In this document: one piece after another, positions 33,062-41,020 of the stretch
Layout: each line of letters opens with the position of its first letter
Position numbering within the stretch: the stretch's first letter is position 1
Assembly: GCF_015689175.1 (NCBI RefSeq)
Contig: NZ_CP065047.1
Location: 434,001 to 498,000 of the forward strand
Length of the DNA: 64,000 bases
DNA from: Mycobacterium kubicae
Lineage (GTDB): Bacteria > Actinomycetota > Actinomycetes > Mycobacteriales > Mycobacteriaceae
Direction: 5' to 3'
Position numbers and translations under genes: made by a program
Notes under the pieces: generated by a model
Database searches by the model: none
What the model was told of the DNA's origin: nothing
What the model saw: only the letters and a program-made list of their open reading frames with translations

Positions 33062-33100
33062 TGAAATGTACTTCGCGCCGCTAGTGCCATCATCGGCTCA
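33062..33100 (+). other. attR of the phiRv1-like element
   Basis: Phage arm AAATGTACTTCG (33064-33075), 12 more phage bases, then core CATCA (33088-33092) and the resumed 13E12 coding sequence (CGGCTCAAGACC). The arm is the inverted partner of the arm at 22532-22543. Confidence 0.7.
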
Positions 33101-33546
33101 AGACCTTCGGTGGCTGGCGCGACGAGCAGCTGATCGATGGCACCGTGGTGTGGACCTCTCCGACCGGGCGCACCTACCGCACCGTCCCGGCGGGCACCGA
33201 CCTCTTTCCGCAGTTGCGCTCGCCGGCTTGCGCGGCACCAGCACCGGTCACGCGCAGCCGAGCCCAACGGCGCAGCACCCGCATCGCCGCCGCGCGCAGG
33301 CATAACCGCGAGCAGCGGCCACTCAATGAGGAGCGCCGCTATCTGGAACAGGCCCGTCAAGAAGAGATCGCTGCTCGCCGATTCCGGAATCACATGCGCG
33401 ACATGCTCTTTGCCTTCAAAGGCGGCCCGAGCACCAGTCCATTCTGTACCTGGGTCAACGATCCCCGCGAACCCGAGGAACTGCCACCCGACTGGCGGCC
33501 CGCCGAACCCGCACCAGACCCCCCACCCGACGAACCTCCTTTCTAG
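33090..33546 (+). pseudogene. 13E12-repeat family protein, 3' part
   Basis: Continuation of the gene broken at 22520. Joined across the CATCA core it reads [20 protein letters not shown], restoring the HNH motif, then [20 protein letters not shown], an Arg-rich helical stretch and a Pro-rich tail ending [10 protein letters not shown]. There is no stop or frame change in the joined reading. The fragment has no start of its own; a GTG at 33145 could only make a 133-residue C-terminal piece. Confidence 0.85.
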
Positions 33547-33568
33547 GGCGGCTGATTAGGGTGCCAAC

Positions 33569-34738
33569 ATGCCGGGACCGTTAGAGGGCGTGAAAGTCGT
33601 CGAACTGGGCGTGTGGGTGGCCGGGCCGGCCGCGGCGGCCATCATGGCGGACTGGGGTGCCGACGTCATCAAGATCGAACCGCCGACCGGTGACCCGGGG
33701 CGGCTGTTCGGCCGGATGCTGGGCTGTGACCTCAGCGTCAACCCGCCATTCGAGATGGACAACCGGTCCAAGCGCAGCATCGTGCTCGACCTGACCACCG
33801 ACCCGGGGCGCGACACCGCACGCCAATTGCTGTCCGATGCGGATGTTTTCGTGACGAACGTGCGTCCTGGCGCGCTGAGCCGGCTAGGCCTGGATTACGA
33901 ATCGGTGGCCGGCCACAATCCGCGGCTGGTCTACGGCCTCGTCACCGGCTACGGCGAAACAGGTCCCGACGCCGACCGCGCCGCCTACGACGTCGCGGCG
34001 TTCTGGTCACGCGCCGGTGTGGCTCATCTACTCACCCGACCCGGTGACACCCCTCCGTTCCAGCGCGGCGGCATGGGCGACCACTCGGCCGGCATGAGCC
34101 TCGCCGCGGCGGTGTGCGCGGCGCTGCTGGCCCGCGCGCGCACCGGCACCGGCCAACTGGTCACCACCTCGCTCTACCGCCAAGGCGCTTACACGGTCAG
34201 TTTCGACCTCAACACCTATCTGCTCACCGGCCAGCCCATCGCCGTCGGCCAACGGGAGACGATGGGCAATCCGTGCATGAACAACTACGCCGCGGGCGAC
34301 GGGCGCCGCTTCTGGATCGTCGGACTGGAAGTCGACCGACACTGGCCGGCCCTGTGTCGCGCCGTCGGCCGACCGGATTGGCTGACCGACACCCGATACG
34401 CCGACGCCCGTTCCCGAGCGCACAATGCCGCGGGTTTGATCGCCGCATTGGACGAAATCTTCGCCACCAAACCGCTCGACGAGTGGGCCGAGATCTTCGC
34501 CGCCGAACCCGACTTCTTCTGGTCACCGATCAACTCACTCGAAGACGTCGTCGCCGACGAACAATTCCACGCCGCGGGCGGCATCGTCGACGTGCCGGAT
34601 GGGCAGGCCAGCGTCCCGATGGTCGCCTCACCTGCGGATTTTCACGGTACGCCGTGGGCGCCACGCAGCACAGCACCCGAACTCGGTCAGCACACCGACG
34701 AGATCCTGGCCGAGTTGGCCGCGCGCCGAAAGCTTTGA
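33569..34738 (+). CDS. CaiB/BaiF (class III) CoA-transferase
   Basis: 389 residues. N-terminal GVKVVELGVWVAGPAAAAIM then ADWGADVIKIEPPTGDPGR, DNRSKRSIVLDL, and the GGMGDHSAGM segment whose Asp is the catalytic residue of class III CoA-transferases. Moves CoA between organic acids or acyl groups; substrate unknown. ATG at 33569 follows the 13E12 fragment by 22 nt, so it is outside the prophage. A copy of the 30-bp element lies 13 nt after its stop. Confidence 0.92.
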   Translation: MPGPLEGVKVVELGVWVAGPAAAAIMADWGADVIKIEPPTGDPGRLFGRMLGCDLSVNPPFEMDNRSKRSIVLDLTTDPGRDTARQLLSDADVFVTNVRPGALSRLGLDYESVAGHNPRLVYGLVTGYGETGPDADRAAYDVAAFWSRAGVAHLLTRPGDTPPFQRGGMGDHSAGMSLAAAVCAALLARARTGTGQLVTTSLYRQGAYTVSFDLNTYLLTGQPIAVGQRETMGNPCMNNYAAGDGRRFWIVGLEVDRHWPALCRAVGRPDWLTDTRYADARSRAHNAAGLIAALDEIFATKPLDEWAEIFAAEPDFFWSPINSLEDVVADEQFHAAGGIVDVPDGQASVPMVASPADFHGTPWAPRSTAPELGQHTDEILAELAARRKL

Positions 34739-34751
34739 ACCACCCGACGGA

Positions 34752-34781
34752 CCTTTACAAAACCGGACAAAAGTGTCACGC
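34752..34781 (+). promoter_or_regulatory. Conserved 30-bp element, copy 3
   Basis: CCTTTACAAA, then ACCGGACAAA, then AGTGTCACGC; same spacing as at 15488 and 16298, though about 19 kb away and on the far side of the prophage. It lies about 107 nt upstream of the hypothetical gene at 34889. Here a small dyad GACAAAAGTGTC is also visible. Confidence 0.55.
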
Positions 34782-34888
34782 TAGCCGGTGAGCCGCGTCA
34801 CTCCCCTCCCGTCGCGGCGACGGCCCATAAGCGAGCGCGACAGCCACATCTGAGCGCACCGGTCCGGGTGTGGCAGAGGAACGGATTG

Positions 34889-35413
34889 ATGGTCACTTCG
34901 GTAAGCAGCCCGACGAGTGCTGCACGCCCACCGCACACCGAAAGCGAATGCCTGAGGTATCGGCTCGACGTGGTAGCCCACAGTGCCGTCGACGTCGTGC
35001 AATCGGCCGGAGGGTGGCTCTACGACCGGGCCATGGCGGGTTGGGAAGTCACTGTCTTGCTGCCGCGTGGCTGCGATGAGAAACCGCTGCGCATCCTGGG
35101 GGTACACCCCGCGGAGCTGGAGTCGCGACTGGGCCAGCCGAGTCACAGCCTGGCCGTCAGCGTGGAGGCGTTCACCGCGCACGACTGCGTGCGCGAACAG
35201 GTCCGAGAAGCCTTGGCTGACCGGTTGACCGAGGTTGCGCTGTGGGGACAGGGGTGGCCGCTCGGCCTTGATCGCGGGATGACCGAGGCGCAGCACATCC
35301 TCAGCGCCGCCGCGGTGGCGTTCAAGGCACAGGCCCTCAATGCGGCCGGAATCGACACCGCCACAGTCGCTCCCACCGAGACGCTGCTCACCGACTCAAA
35401 TTGGTCGGGCTAG
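34889..35413 (+). CDS. Conserved hypothetical protein
   Basis: 174 residues from the ATG at 34889 (a GTG at 34868 is possible). Contains YRLDVVAHSAVDVVQSAGGW, LYDRAMAGWEVTVLLPRGCD, KPLRILGVHPAELESRL and a helical C-terminus. No membrane segment or signal peptide. I cannot assign a family, though similar mycobacterial proteins of unknown function exist as far as I recall. Preceded by the 30-bp element, so it may share regulation with the acyl-CoA genes around 15-19 kb. Last gene of the insertion before adhE1, to which it is convergent. Confidence 0.65.
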   Translation: MVTSVSSPTSAARPPHTESECLRYRLDVVAHSAVDVVQSAGGWLYDRAMAGWEVTVLLPRGCDEKPLRILGVHPAELESRLGQPSHSLAVSVEAFTAHDCVREQVREALADRLTEVALWGQGWPLGLDRGMTEAQHILSAAAVAFKAQALNAAGIDTATVAPTETLLTDSNWSG

Positions 35414-35431
35414 GACACTGCCCGGCGACCT

Positions 35432-36538
35432 TCAGAACGTGATCAGCTGGCGCACCGCCGTGCCGTCGGCCAGGTGATCCATCGCCTCGTTGATCTCGTC
35501 CAGCCGGATTGTCGAGGACACCAACGCCTCCACCGGCAACCGGCCCGACTGCCACAGCTCGACGAATCGGGGAATGTCGCGGCTGGGCACCGCCGACCCC
35601 AGATAGCTGCCGATCAGCGAACGTCCTTCGGCCACAAACCCCAACGGCGACACGTTGATTCGCGCGCTGGGCGGCGGCAGTCCCACGGTGATGGTCCGTC
35701 CGCCCGGCGCGGTCAGCGCAATCGAGGTCTCCAGCGCCGCCGGATGCCCGACGGCTTCGATCACGACCGCGGCCTTGAGCCCGGCATCGGCCGCCTGTTG
35801 CGGCGTGTACGTCTCGTGGGCACCCAGCAATTGCGCGGCCGAGAGCTTCTCCGGCAACTGATCGACGCCGACCACCCGCACGTCGGAGTAGGTCAGCGCG
35901 GTCAGCACCGCCGCCATGCCGACCCCACCGAGCCCGACGACAGCCACCGTCTGACCCGGCCGAGGATCACCCACGTTGAGCACCGCGCCGCCGCCAGTCA
36001 GCACCGCACAACCCAGCAGAGCGGCAACGCGGGGCGGCACGTCGTCGGGCACCGGAACCACACTGGCCCGATTCACCACGGCGTGCGTCGCGAAACCGGA
36101 GACGCCCAGATGGTGGAAGACGGGATGACCGCCGCGGTCCAGTCGGATCCCGCCACCCAGCAGCGTCCCTGCGGTGTTGGCCGCGCTGCCCGGTTCACAC
36201 GGCGTCAGGCCCTCGGTCGCGCAGGCCACGCAATGGCCGCACCGCGGCAGGAACACCAGCACCACGCGCTGACCGAGCGCCACGTCGTCGACATCCGGAC
36301 CGACCGCCTCGATGATCCCCGCGGCCTCGTGCCCGAGCAGCATCGGTGTCGGCCGCACCCGATTGCCGTTGACCACCGACAGGTCGGAGTGACACACCCC
36401 GGCCGCTTCGATGCGGACCAGGACCTCGTCGCGCTGCGGCCCGTCCAAGTCGAGCTCCCCGACGCTGATCGGCTTCGACTCCGCGTACGGCCGAGGCGAC
36501 CCGATTCGGTCCAGCACCGCGCCCCGAATGTGAATCAT
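35432..36538 (-). CDS. adhE1: Zinc-type alcohol dehydrogenase AdhE1
   Basis: 368 residues. Catalytic zinc ligands in AAGVCHSDLSVV and LLGHEAAG, four structural-zinc cysteines in RCGHCVACATEGLTPC, and a Rossmann site VAVVGLGGVGMAAVLTAL followed by VVGVDQLPEKL. NAD-dependent medium-chain dehydrogenase of the class III-like group; substrate untested. Rv0162c (383 aa) is the likely orthologue. The ATG at 36538 is chosen; a TTG at 36550 adds four residues. Divergent from the Rv0163-like gene with only 14 bp between starts, so their promoters must overlap coding sequence. Confidence 0.93.
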   Translation of the reverse strand: MIHIRGAVLDRIGSPRPYAESKPISVGELDLDGPQRDEVLVRIEAAGVCHSDLSVVNGNRVRPTPMLLGHEAAGIIEAVGPDVDDVALGQRVVLVFLPRCGHCVACATEGLTPCEPGSAANTAGTLLGGGIRLDRGGHPVFHHLGVSGFATHAVVNRASVVPVPDDVPPRVAALLGCAVLTGGGAVLNVGDPRPGQTVAVVGLGGVGMAAVLTALTYSDVRVVGVDQLPEKLSAAQLLGAHETYTPQQAADAGLKAAVVIEAVGHPAALETSIALTAPGGRTITVGLPPPSARINVSPLGFVAEGRSLIGSYLGSAVPSRDIPRFVELWQSGRLPVEALVSSTIRLDEINEAMDHLADGTAVRQLITF

Positions 36539-36552
36539 GTTGGAATACAACC

Positions 36553-37029
36553 ATGGCTGAGGTTTCTGAAGTCCCGTCGGTGCCGTCCGCGCCGGACAAG
36601 CTGACCAGCGAGGACTTCCCGGTGCTGTGGCCGGTGCTGACCCGCTGGGCCGACAACGACATGTTCGGCCACCTCAACAACGCCGTCTACTACCAGCTGT
36701 TCGACACCGCGATCAACGCTTGGATCAACATCAGCACCGGCGTCGACCCGCTGACGATCCCGGCGCTGGGCATCGTCGCCGAATCGGGCTGCCGCTACTT
36801 CTCCGAGCTGCGCTTCCCGGAAAGCCTCGAGGTGGGGCTCGCGGTCACCCGGCTGGGCCGCAGCAGCGTCACCTATCGGCTCGGCGTCTTCCAGACCGGC
36901 GCGCAGGGCGCCCGACCGATCACCGCGCTCGGACACTGGGTGCACGTCTACGTCGATCGGACCACCCGCAAAGCCGTCCCCATCCCTACGGAGATCCGTG
37001 AGCTGCTTTCCACGGCCTGCGTGAAATAA
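36553..37029 (+). CDS. Hotdog thioesterase (Rv0163-like)
   Basis: 158 residues of a 4-hydroxybenzoyl-CoA thioesterase-like hotdog: TRWADNDMFGHLNNAVYYQL (the usual Asp/His/Asn-containing active-site segment), then CRYFSELRFPESLEVGLAVT, GRSSVTYRLGVF and GHWVHVYVDR. Expected to hydrolyse an acyl-CoA. Orthologous position to Rv0163. Followed 33 nt later by the TB18.5 gene, on the same strand. Confidence 0.9.
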   Translation: MAEVSEVPSVPSAPDKLTSEDFPVLWPVLTRWADNDMFGHLNNAVYYQLFDTAINAWINISTGVDPLTIPALGIVAESGCRYFSELRFPESLEVGLAVTRLGRSSVTYRLGVFQTGAQGARPITALGHWVHVYVDRTTRKAVPIPTEIRELLSTACVK

Positions 37030-37062
37030 GGCCCGCCGCAGCGCATTCAGTATGCTGCGGCC

Positions 37063-37503
37063 ATGGCAGTTATGAGTAAGACCGTCGAGGTCGATGCGGA
37101 CGCCGCGTCGATCATGGCCATCGTCGCCGACATCGAGCGCTACCCCGAATGGAACGAGGGAGTCAAAGGCGCCTGGGTGCTCGCCCGCTACGACGACGGC
37201 CGTCCCAGCCAGGTCCGGCTCGATACCTCTATTAACGGCCTCGAAGGCATCTATATCCACGCCGTGTACTACCCGGGCGAAAACCAGATTCAGACCGTGA
37301 TGCAGCAAGGCGACCTGTTCGCCAAGCAGGAGCAATTGTTCAGCGTGGTGGCGACCGGCGCCAGCAGCCTGCTGACCGTGGACATCGACGTCGAGCCGAG
37401 CATGCCCGTGCCGGCGCCCATGGTGAAGATGATGCTCAACAACGTGCTCGATGCGCTGGCCGAGAACGTCAAGAAGCGCGCCGAGCAGATGAGCCCTAAC
37501 TGA
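37063..37503 (+). CDS. TB18.5: SRPBCC-fold protein TB18.5 (Rv0164-like)
   Basis: 146 residues of a START/Bet v1-type lipid-binding fold: SKTVEVDADAASIMAIVADI, ERYPEWNEGVKGAWVL and a C-terminal helix VLDALAENVKKRAEQMS. Such proteins bind hydrophobic ligands (polyketide cyclase/dehydrase family). H37Rv TB18.5 is a known T-cell antigen at the same place. The 3' end overlaps the convergent mce1R gene by 8 nt. Confidence 0.88.
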   Translation: MAVMSKTVEVDADAASIMAIVADIERYPEWNEGVKGAWVLARYDDGRPSQVRLDTSINGLEGIYIHAVYYPGENQIQTVMQQGDLFAKQEQLFSVVATGASSLLTVDIDVEPSMPVPAPMVKMMLNNVLDALAENVKKRAEQMSPN

Positions 37504-38185
37504 AGATTCCCGTCTTGTCCAAGGCTTCGGTCAACCGGCGGGCCGCGTCGGTGAACTGCCAGACGGTGTGCTCGATCACCGCGGTTGAGTCGCGGCGTCG
37601 CAGCGCGTCGATCAAGCTCCGGTGGTTGTCGACGGCGGCCACGCCCCAACCGGGGTCGGCGGCATACATCTGCGCCGGCATGTAACGCGCGGCATTGAAG
37701 AGGAACCACGCCAGTTTGATCCGGCCACTGGCCTGATTGAACACCCGATGAAACGCGAACTCGAGGGAGGCGATGGTCTCGGCATCGCCGGTCGCCACGG
37801 CCGCCGCCAACCCATCGTTGATCCGTTCGAGTTCGCCGATCTCCCGTTCCGAGATGCGTGCGGTGGCCGCTGCAGCCAATTCCCGCGCGATGGTGGCCTG
37901 CAACCAGAAGATGTCTTCGATGTCTTGGCGAGTCAGCGGTAGCACGACGTGACCACGATGCGGTTCCAGCTGCACCATGCCCTCACCGCGCAGCTTCAGG
38001 AGCGCCTCCCGCACCGGGGTGATACTCACCCCGAGTTGGGCCGCGGTCTCGTCGAGTCGGATGAACGTGCCCGGCCGCAATGTCCCGGACATGATGGCCG
38101 CGCGCAGGTGCCCGGCGACTTCGTCAGACAGTTGTGCGCGGCGTAACGGCCGGCTGCGCTGCTTCGCCGACAGTGGTGCGTTCAC
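37496..38185 (-). CDS. mce1R: GntR/FadR-type regulator of the mce1 operon
   Basis: 229 residues. N-terminal winged HTH of the FadR subfamily (LSDEVAGHLRAAIMSGTLRP, GVSITPVREALLKLRGEGMV) and a C-terminal FCD domain, with histidines and acidic residues spaced as for a metal/ligand site (EFAFHRVFNQASGR, AVDNHRSLIDALRRRDS). In M. tuberculosis Mce1R (Rv0165c) represses fadD5-mce1 and responds to lipids. Divergent from fadD5 across a 171-bp region. Confidence 0.92.
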   Translation of the reverse strand: MNAPLSAKQRSRPLRRAQLSDEVAGHLRAAIMSGTLRPGTFIRLDETAAQLGVSITPVREALLKLRGEGMVQLEPHRGHVVLPLTRQDIEDIFWLQATIARELAAAATARISEREIGELERINDGLAAAVATGDAETIASLEFAFHRVFNQASGRIKLAWFLFNAARYMPAQMYAADPGWGVAAVDNHRSLIDALRRRDSTAVIEHTVWQFTDAARRLTEALDKTGIFS

Positions 38186-38356
38186 GGGTCCTGCCAGGAC
38201 TTTCTGGTCTCGTCGGGCATTGTTACGGGTCTGGACTGAGGTGATAACGAAGTCTTGTCACAGGGCCACCCAGGCCGTTAATGTGACCCGGGCAACACCA
38301 TGTTTTATCAAATATCAATCTGGCGCAAGCGGTGCGCAAGTGAAGGGAATGCATAG
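38186..38356. promoter_or_regulatory. mce1R-fadD5 divergent promoter region
   Basis: 171 bp between divergent starts. An AT-rich block TTATCAAATATCAA at about 38305-38318, standing out in GC-rich DNA, contains two TGATA-like words on the complementary strand and could be the Mce1R operator or a -10 area. GAAGGG at 38343-38348 lies 8 nt before the TTG start of fadD5. Operator identity is inferred. Confidence 0.45.
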
Positions 38357-39988
38357 TTGACCGCGCAACTGGCCAGTCAGCCCATTCACTCCGGGCATGC
38401 TCCCGAGCAGCCTTATCTTGCCCGGCGGCAGAACTGGGTGAACCAGCTGGAGCGCCACGCGATGATGCAGCCGCACACGCCGGCCATTCGGTTTCTGGGG
38501 AACACCGAAACGTGGGCCGACCTGCGGCGCCGGGTCGCGGCGTTGGCCGGCGCCTTAAGCCGCCGAGGGGTCGGCTTCGGCGACCGGGTCATGATCCTGA
38601 TGCTCAACCGCCCCGAGTTCGTCGAGGCGGTGCTGGCGGCCAACATGCTCGGGGCCATCGCGGTCCCGCTGAACTTCCGGTTGACGCCCACCGAGATCGC
38701 GTTTCTGGTCGAGGACAGCGCGGCCCGGGTCATGGTCACCGAAAGCGTGCTGGCTCCGGTGGCCATCGGGGTGCGCGGCATACAGCCGCTGCTGCAGACG
38801 GTGGTGGTGGCCGGTGGATCGACCGACGACAGCGCGCTCGGCTACGAAGACCTGATCGACGAGCCCGGCGACGAACCGGAGCCGGTCGACATCCCCAACG
38901 ACGCACCCGCGTTGATCATGTACACCTCGGGCACCACCGGCCGGCCCAAGGGCGCGGTGCTCACCCACACCAACATCACCGGCCAGACCATGACCGGGCT
39001 CTACACCAACGGCGCCAACATCAACAGCGACGTCGGTTTCATCGGAGTGCCGCTGTTCCACATCGCCGGGATCGGCAACATGTTCACCGGCATGCTGCTC
39101 GGCCTGCCCACGGTCATCTATCCGCTGGGTGCGTTCGACCCGGCCCAACTGCTCGACGTCCTCGAGGCCGAGAAGGTCACCGGCATCTTTCTGGTTCCGG
39201 CCCAATGGCAGGCGGTGTGCGCCGAGCAGCAAGCGCGGCCCCGCGACTTGAAGCTGCGGGTGATGTCGTGGGGTGCGGCCCCGGCGCCGGACACGCTGCT
39301 GCGGCAGATGGCCGAGATCTTTCCCGGCACTCAGATCCTGGCGGCGTTCGGCCAGACCGAGATGTCGCCGGTCACCTGCATGCTGCTGGGCGAGGATGCG
39401 ATCCGGAAGTTGGGCTCGGTCGGCAAAGTGATTCCGACGGTCGCAGCACGAGTGGTCGACGACAACATGAACGACGTACCCGTCGGCGAGGTCGGCGAGA
39501 TCGTCTACCGGGCACCGACGTTGATGAGCGGTTATTGGAACAACCCGGAGGCCACCGCCGAGGCGTTCGCGGGCGGATGGTTTCATTCCGGAGACCTCGT
39601 TCGGATGGACGACGAGGGCTACGTCTGGGTGGTGGACCGCAAGAAGGACATGATCATCTCCGGTGGAGAGAACATTTACTGCGCTGAAGTCGAGAACGTT
39701 CTGGCCGGGCATCCCCGCATCGTGGAGGTCGCCGTGATCGGCCGGGCGGACCCGAAATGGGGCGAGGTGCCCATCGCCGTGGCGGCTGTAACGCAGGGGC
39801 ACCTACGGATCGAAGAGTTGGATGAGTACCTGACCGAGAGGCTTGCTCGCTACAAGCATCCCAAGGCGCTCGAGGTCGTGGACGCGCTGCCGCGCAACCC
39901 CGCCGGGAAGGTGCTCAAAACTGAGCTGCGGGTACGATACGGCGCCCCTCGAGAGGGCGAAATTCACTCTGCCGCAAAGGATTCATAG
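38357..39988 (+). CDS. fadD5: Fatty acyl-CoA ligase FadD5
   Basis: 543 residues. AMP-binding core IMYTSGTTGRPKGAVLTHTN, GFIGVPLFHIAGIGNM, FGQTEMSPVTCMLLGE, and the C-terminal YVWVVDRKKDMIISGGENIY with PRNPAGKVLKTEL containing the catalytic Lys. Activates fatty acids to acyl-CoA through acyl-AMP. FadD5 is the first gene of the mce1 operon in M. tuberculosis and is linked to recycling fatty or mycolic acids. TTG start at 38357 fits the MTAQLAS N-terminus and the GAAGGG box. Confidence 0.95.
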   Translation: MTAQLASQPIHSGHAPEQPYLARRQNWVNQLERHAMMQPHTPAIRFLGNTETWADLRRRVAALAGALSRRGVGFGDRVMILMLNRPEFVEAVLAANMLGAIAVPLNFRLTPTEIAFLVEDSAARVMVTESVLAPVAIGVRGIQPLLQTVVVAGGSTDDSALGYEDLIDEPGDEPEPVDIPNDAPALIMYTSGTTGRPKGAVLTHTNITGQTMTGLYTNGANINSDVGFIGVPLFHIAGIGNMFTGMLLGLPTVIYPLGAFDPAQLLDVLEAEKVTGIFLVPAQWQAVCAEQQARPRDLKLRVMSWGAAPAPDTLLRQMAEIFPGTQILAAFGQTEMSPVTCMLLGEDAIRKLGSVGKVIPTVAARVVDDNMNDVPVGEVGEIVYRAPTLMSGYWNNPEATAEAFAGGWFHSGDLVRMDDEGYVWVVDRKKDMIISGGENIYCAEVENVLAGHPRIVEVAVIGRADPKWGEVPIAVAAVTQGHLRIEELDEYLTERLARYKHPKALEVVDALPRNPAGKVLKTELRVRYGAPREGEIHSAAKDS

Positions 39989-40215
39989 CGAGGGAAGGGA
40001 CGCTCACCGGATCTGTTACGTTTGCCAGCTGTTGACGAAGGGTTAATTGTGCGACTTCAGTTCCCACCTGAACGGCCATCGGGTACATTCCTGTGGTCTG
40101 CGTTACTACCTGCGGGTAATGAGCCGTGGGTCACACGCATGGGGTCGGGGCAAGGAGGACGGGTGCGACACCAACCGCGATGCCTCGGTTGGGGAACTGG
40201 TTTGAGGGGGCAGCG
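39989..40215 (+). promoter_or_regulatory. fadD5-yrbE1A intergenic region
   Basis: 227 bp without a credible gene. In M. tuberculosis an internal mce1 promoter has been described in the equivalent gap, so a secondary start of transcription is likely. GAGGGGG lies about 6 nt before the GTG of yrbE1A. I cannot place -10/-35 boxes with confidence. Confidence 0.4.
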
Positions 40216-41019
40216 GTGACGACGTCCACGCGTCCGAGTTTGATCGGTTACGCGCGCGATCAACTGCAGACGCCACTCACCCTCATCGGCGGGTTCTTCC
40301 GGATGTGTGTGCTGACCGGACGAGCCATGTTCCGCCGCCCGTTCCAGTGGCGCGAATTCATCGGTCAGTGCTGGTTCATCATGCGGGTCGCGATCCTGCC
40401 GACCATCATGGTTTCGATCCCGCTGACCGTGCTGTTGATCTTCACCCTCAACGTGCTGCTGGCGCAGTTCGGTGCGGCCGACCTGTCTGGCGCCGGTGCC
40501 GCGATCGGCGCGGTGACCCAGCTGGGCCCGCTGACCACGGTGCTGGTGGTGGCCGGGGCCGGGTCCACGGCTATCTGCGCCGACCTGGGCGCGCGCACCA
40601 TCCGCGAGGAGATCGACGCGATGGAGGTGCTCGGCATCGACCCCATCCAACGGCTGGTGCTACCCCGCGTCTACGCCGCGACGATCGTCGCGACCTTGCT
40701 CAACGCGTTGGTGATCACCGTCGGCCTGGTGGGGGGCTACCTGTTCGGCGTTTATCTGCAGAACGTCTCCGGTGGTGCTTACCTGGCGACGCTGACCACC
40801 ATCACGGGCCTGCCCGAGGTGATCATCGCGACGGTCAAAGCGGCGACCTTCGGGCTGATCGCCGGGCTGGTCGGCTGCTACCGCGGACTGACCGTGCGGG
40901 GCGGTTCCAAGGGACTGGGCACCGCGGTCAACGAGACAGTGGTGTTGTGCGTGGTTGCGCTGTATGCGGTCAACGTCATCTTGACCACCATCGGCGTGCG
41001 CTTCGGAACAGGACGCTGA
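40216..41019 (+). CDS. yrbE1A: MlaE-type permease YrbE1A
   Basis: 267 residues, near Rv0167 (265). Five to six membrane segments (ILPTIMVSIPLTVLLIFTLN; VLVVAGAGSTAICADLGART; ALVITVGLVGGYLFGVYL; ETVVLCVVALYAVNVILTTI) and the MlaE/YrbE hallmark GARTIREEIDAMEVLGIDPI, which contacts the ATPase MceG (encoded elsewhere). With YrbE1B it forms the inner-membrane permease of the Mce1 fatty-acid importer. GTG start at 40216; the upstream extension to 40126 is unsupported. Confidence 0.95.
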   Translation: MTTSTRPSLIGYARDQLQTPLTLIGGFFRMCVLTGRAMFRRPFQWREFIGQCWFIMRVAILPTIMVSIPLTVLLIFTLNVLLAQFGAADLSGAGAAIGAVTQLGPLTTVLVVAGAGSTAICADLGARTIREEIDAMEVLGIDPIQRLVLPRVYAATIVATLLNALVITVGLVGGYLFGVYLQNVSGGAYLATLTTITGLPEVIIATVKAATFGLIAGLVGCYRGLTVRGGSKGLGTAVNETVVLCVVALYAVNVILTTIGVRFGTGR

Positions 41020-41020
41020 C

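Larger units (their letters stand above)
22518..33092 (+). mobile_element. phiRv1-like prophage/satellite element integrated in a 13E12 gene
   Basis: About 10.57 kb between CATCA cores. Order: serine integrase, two small proteins, terminator, D5-type primase-helicase, long inverted repeat, three unknown proteins, excisionase-like HTH, head protease, decoration protein, major capsid, scaffold-like protein, terminator, PD-(D/E)XK nuclease. M. tuberculosis phiRv1 is similar in size (about 9.2 kb), carries a serine integrase and also uses REP13E12 sites. No portal, terminase, tail or lysis gene is seen, so independent virion production is unlikely. Confidence 0.85.

Noticed and set aside
39843..40219. 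Small open frames between fadD5 and yrbE1A
   Set aside because: No homology or ribosome site; the region is better explained as a promoter-containing gap.
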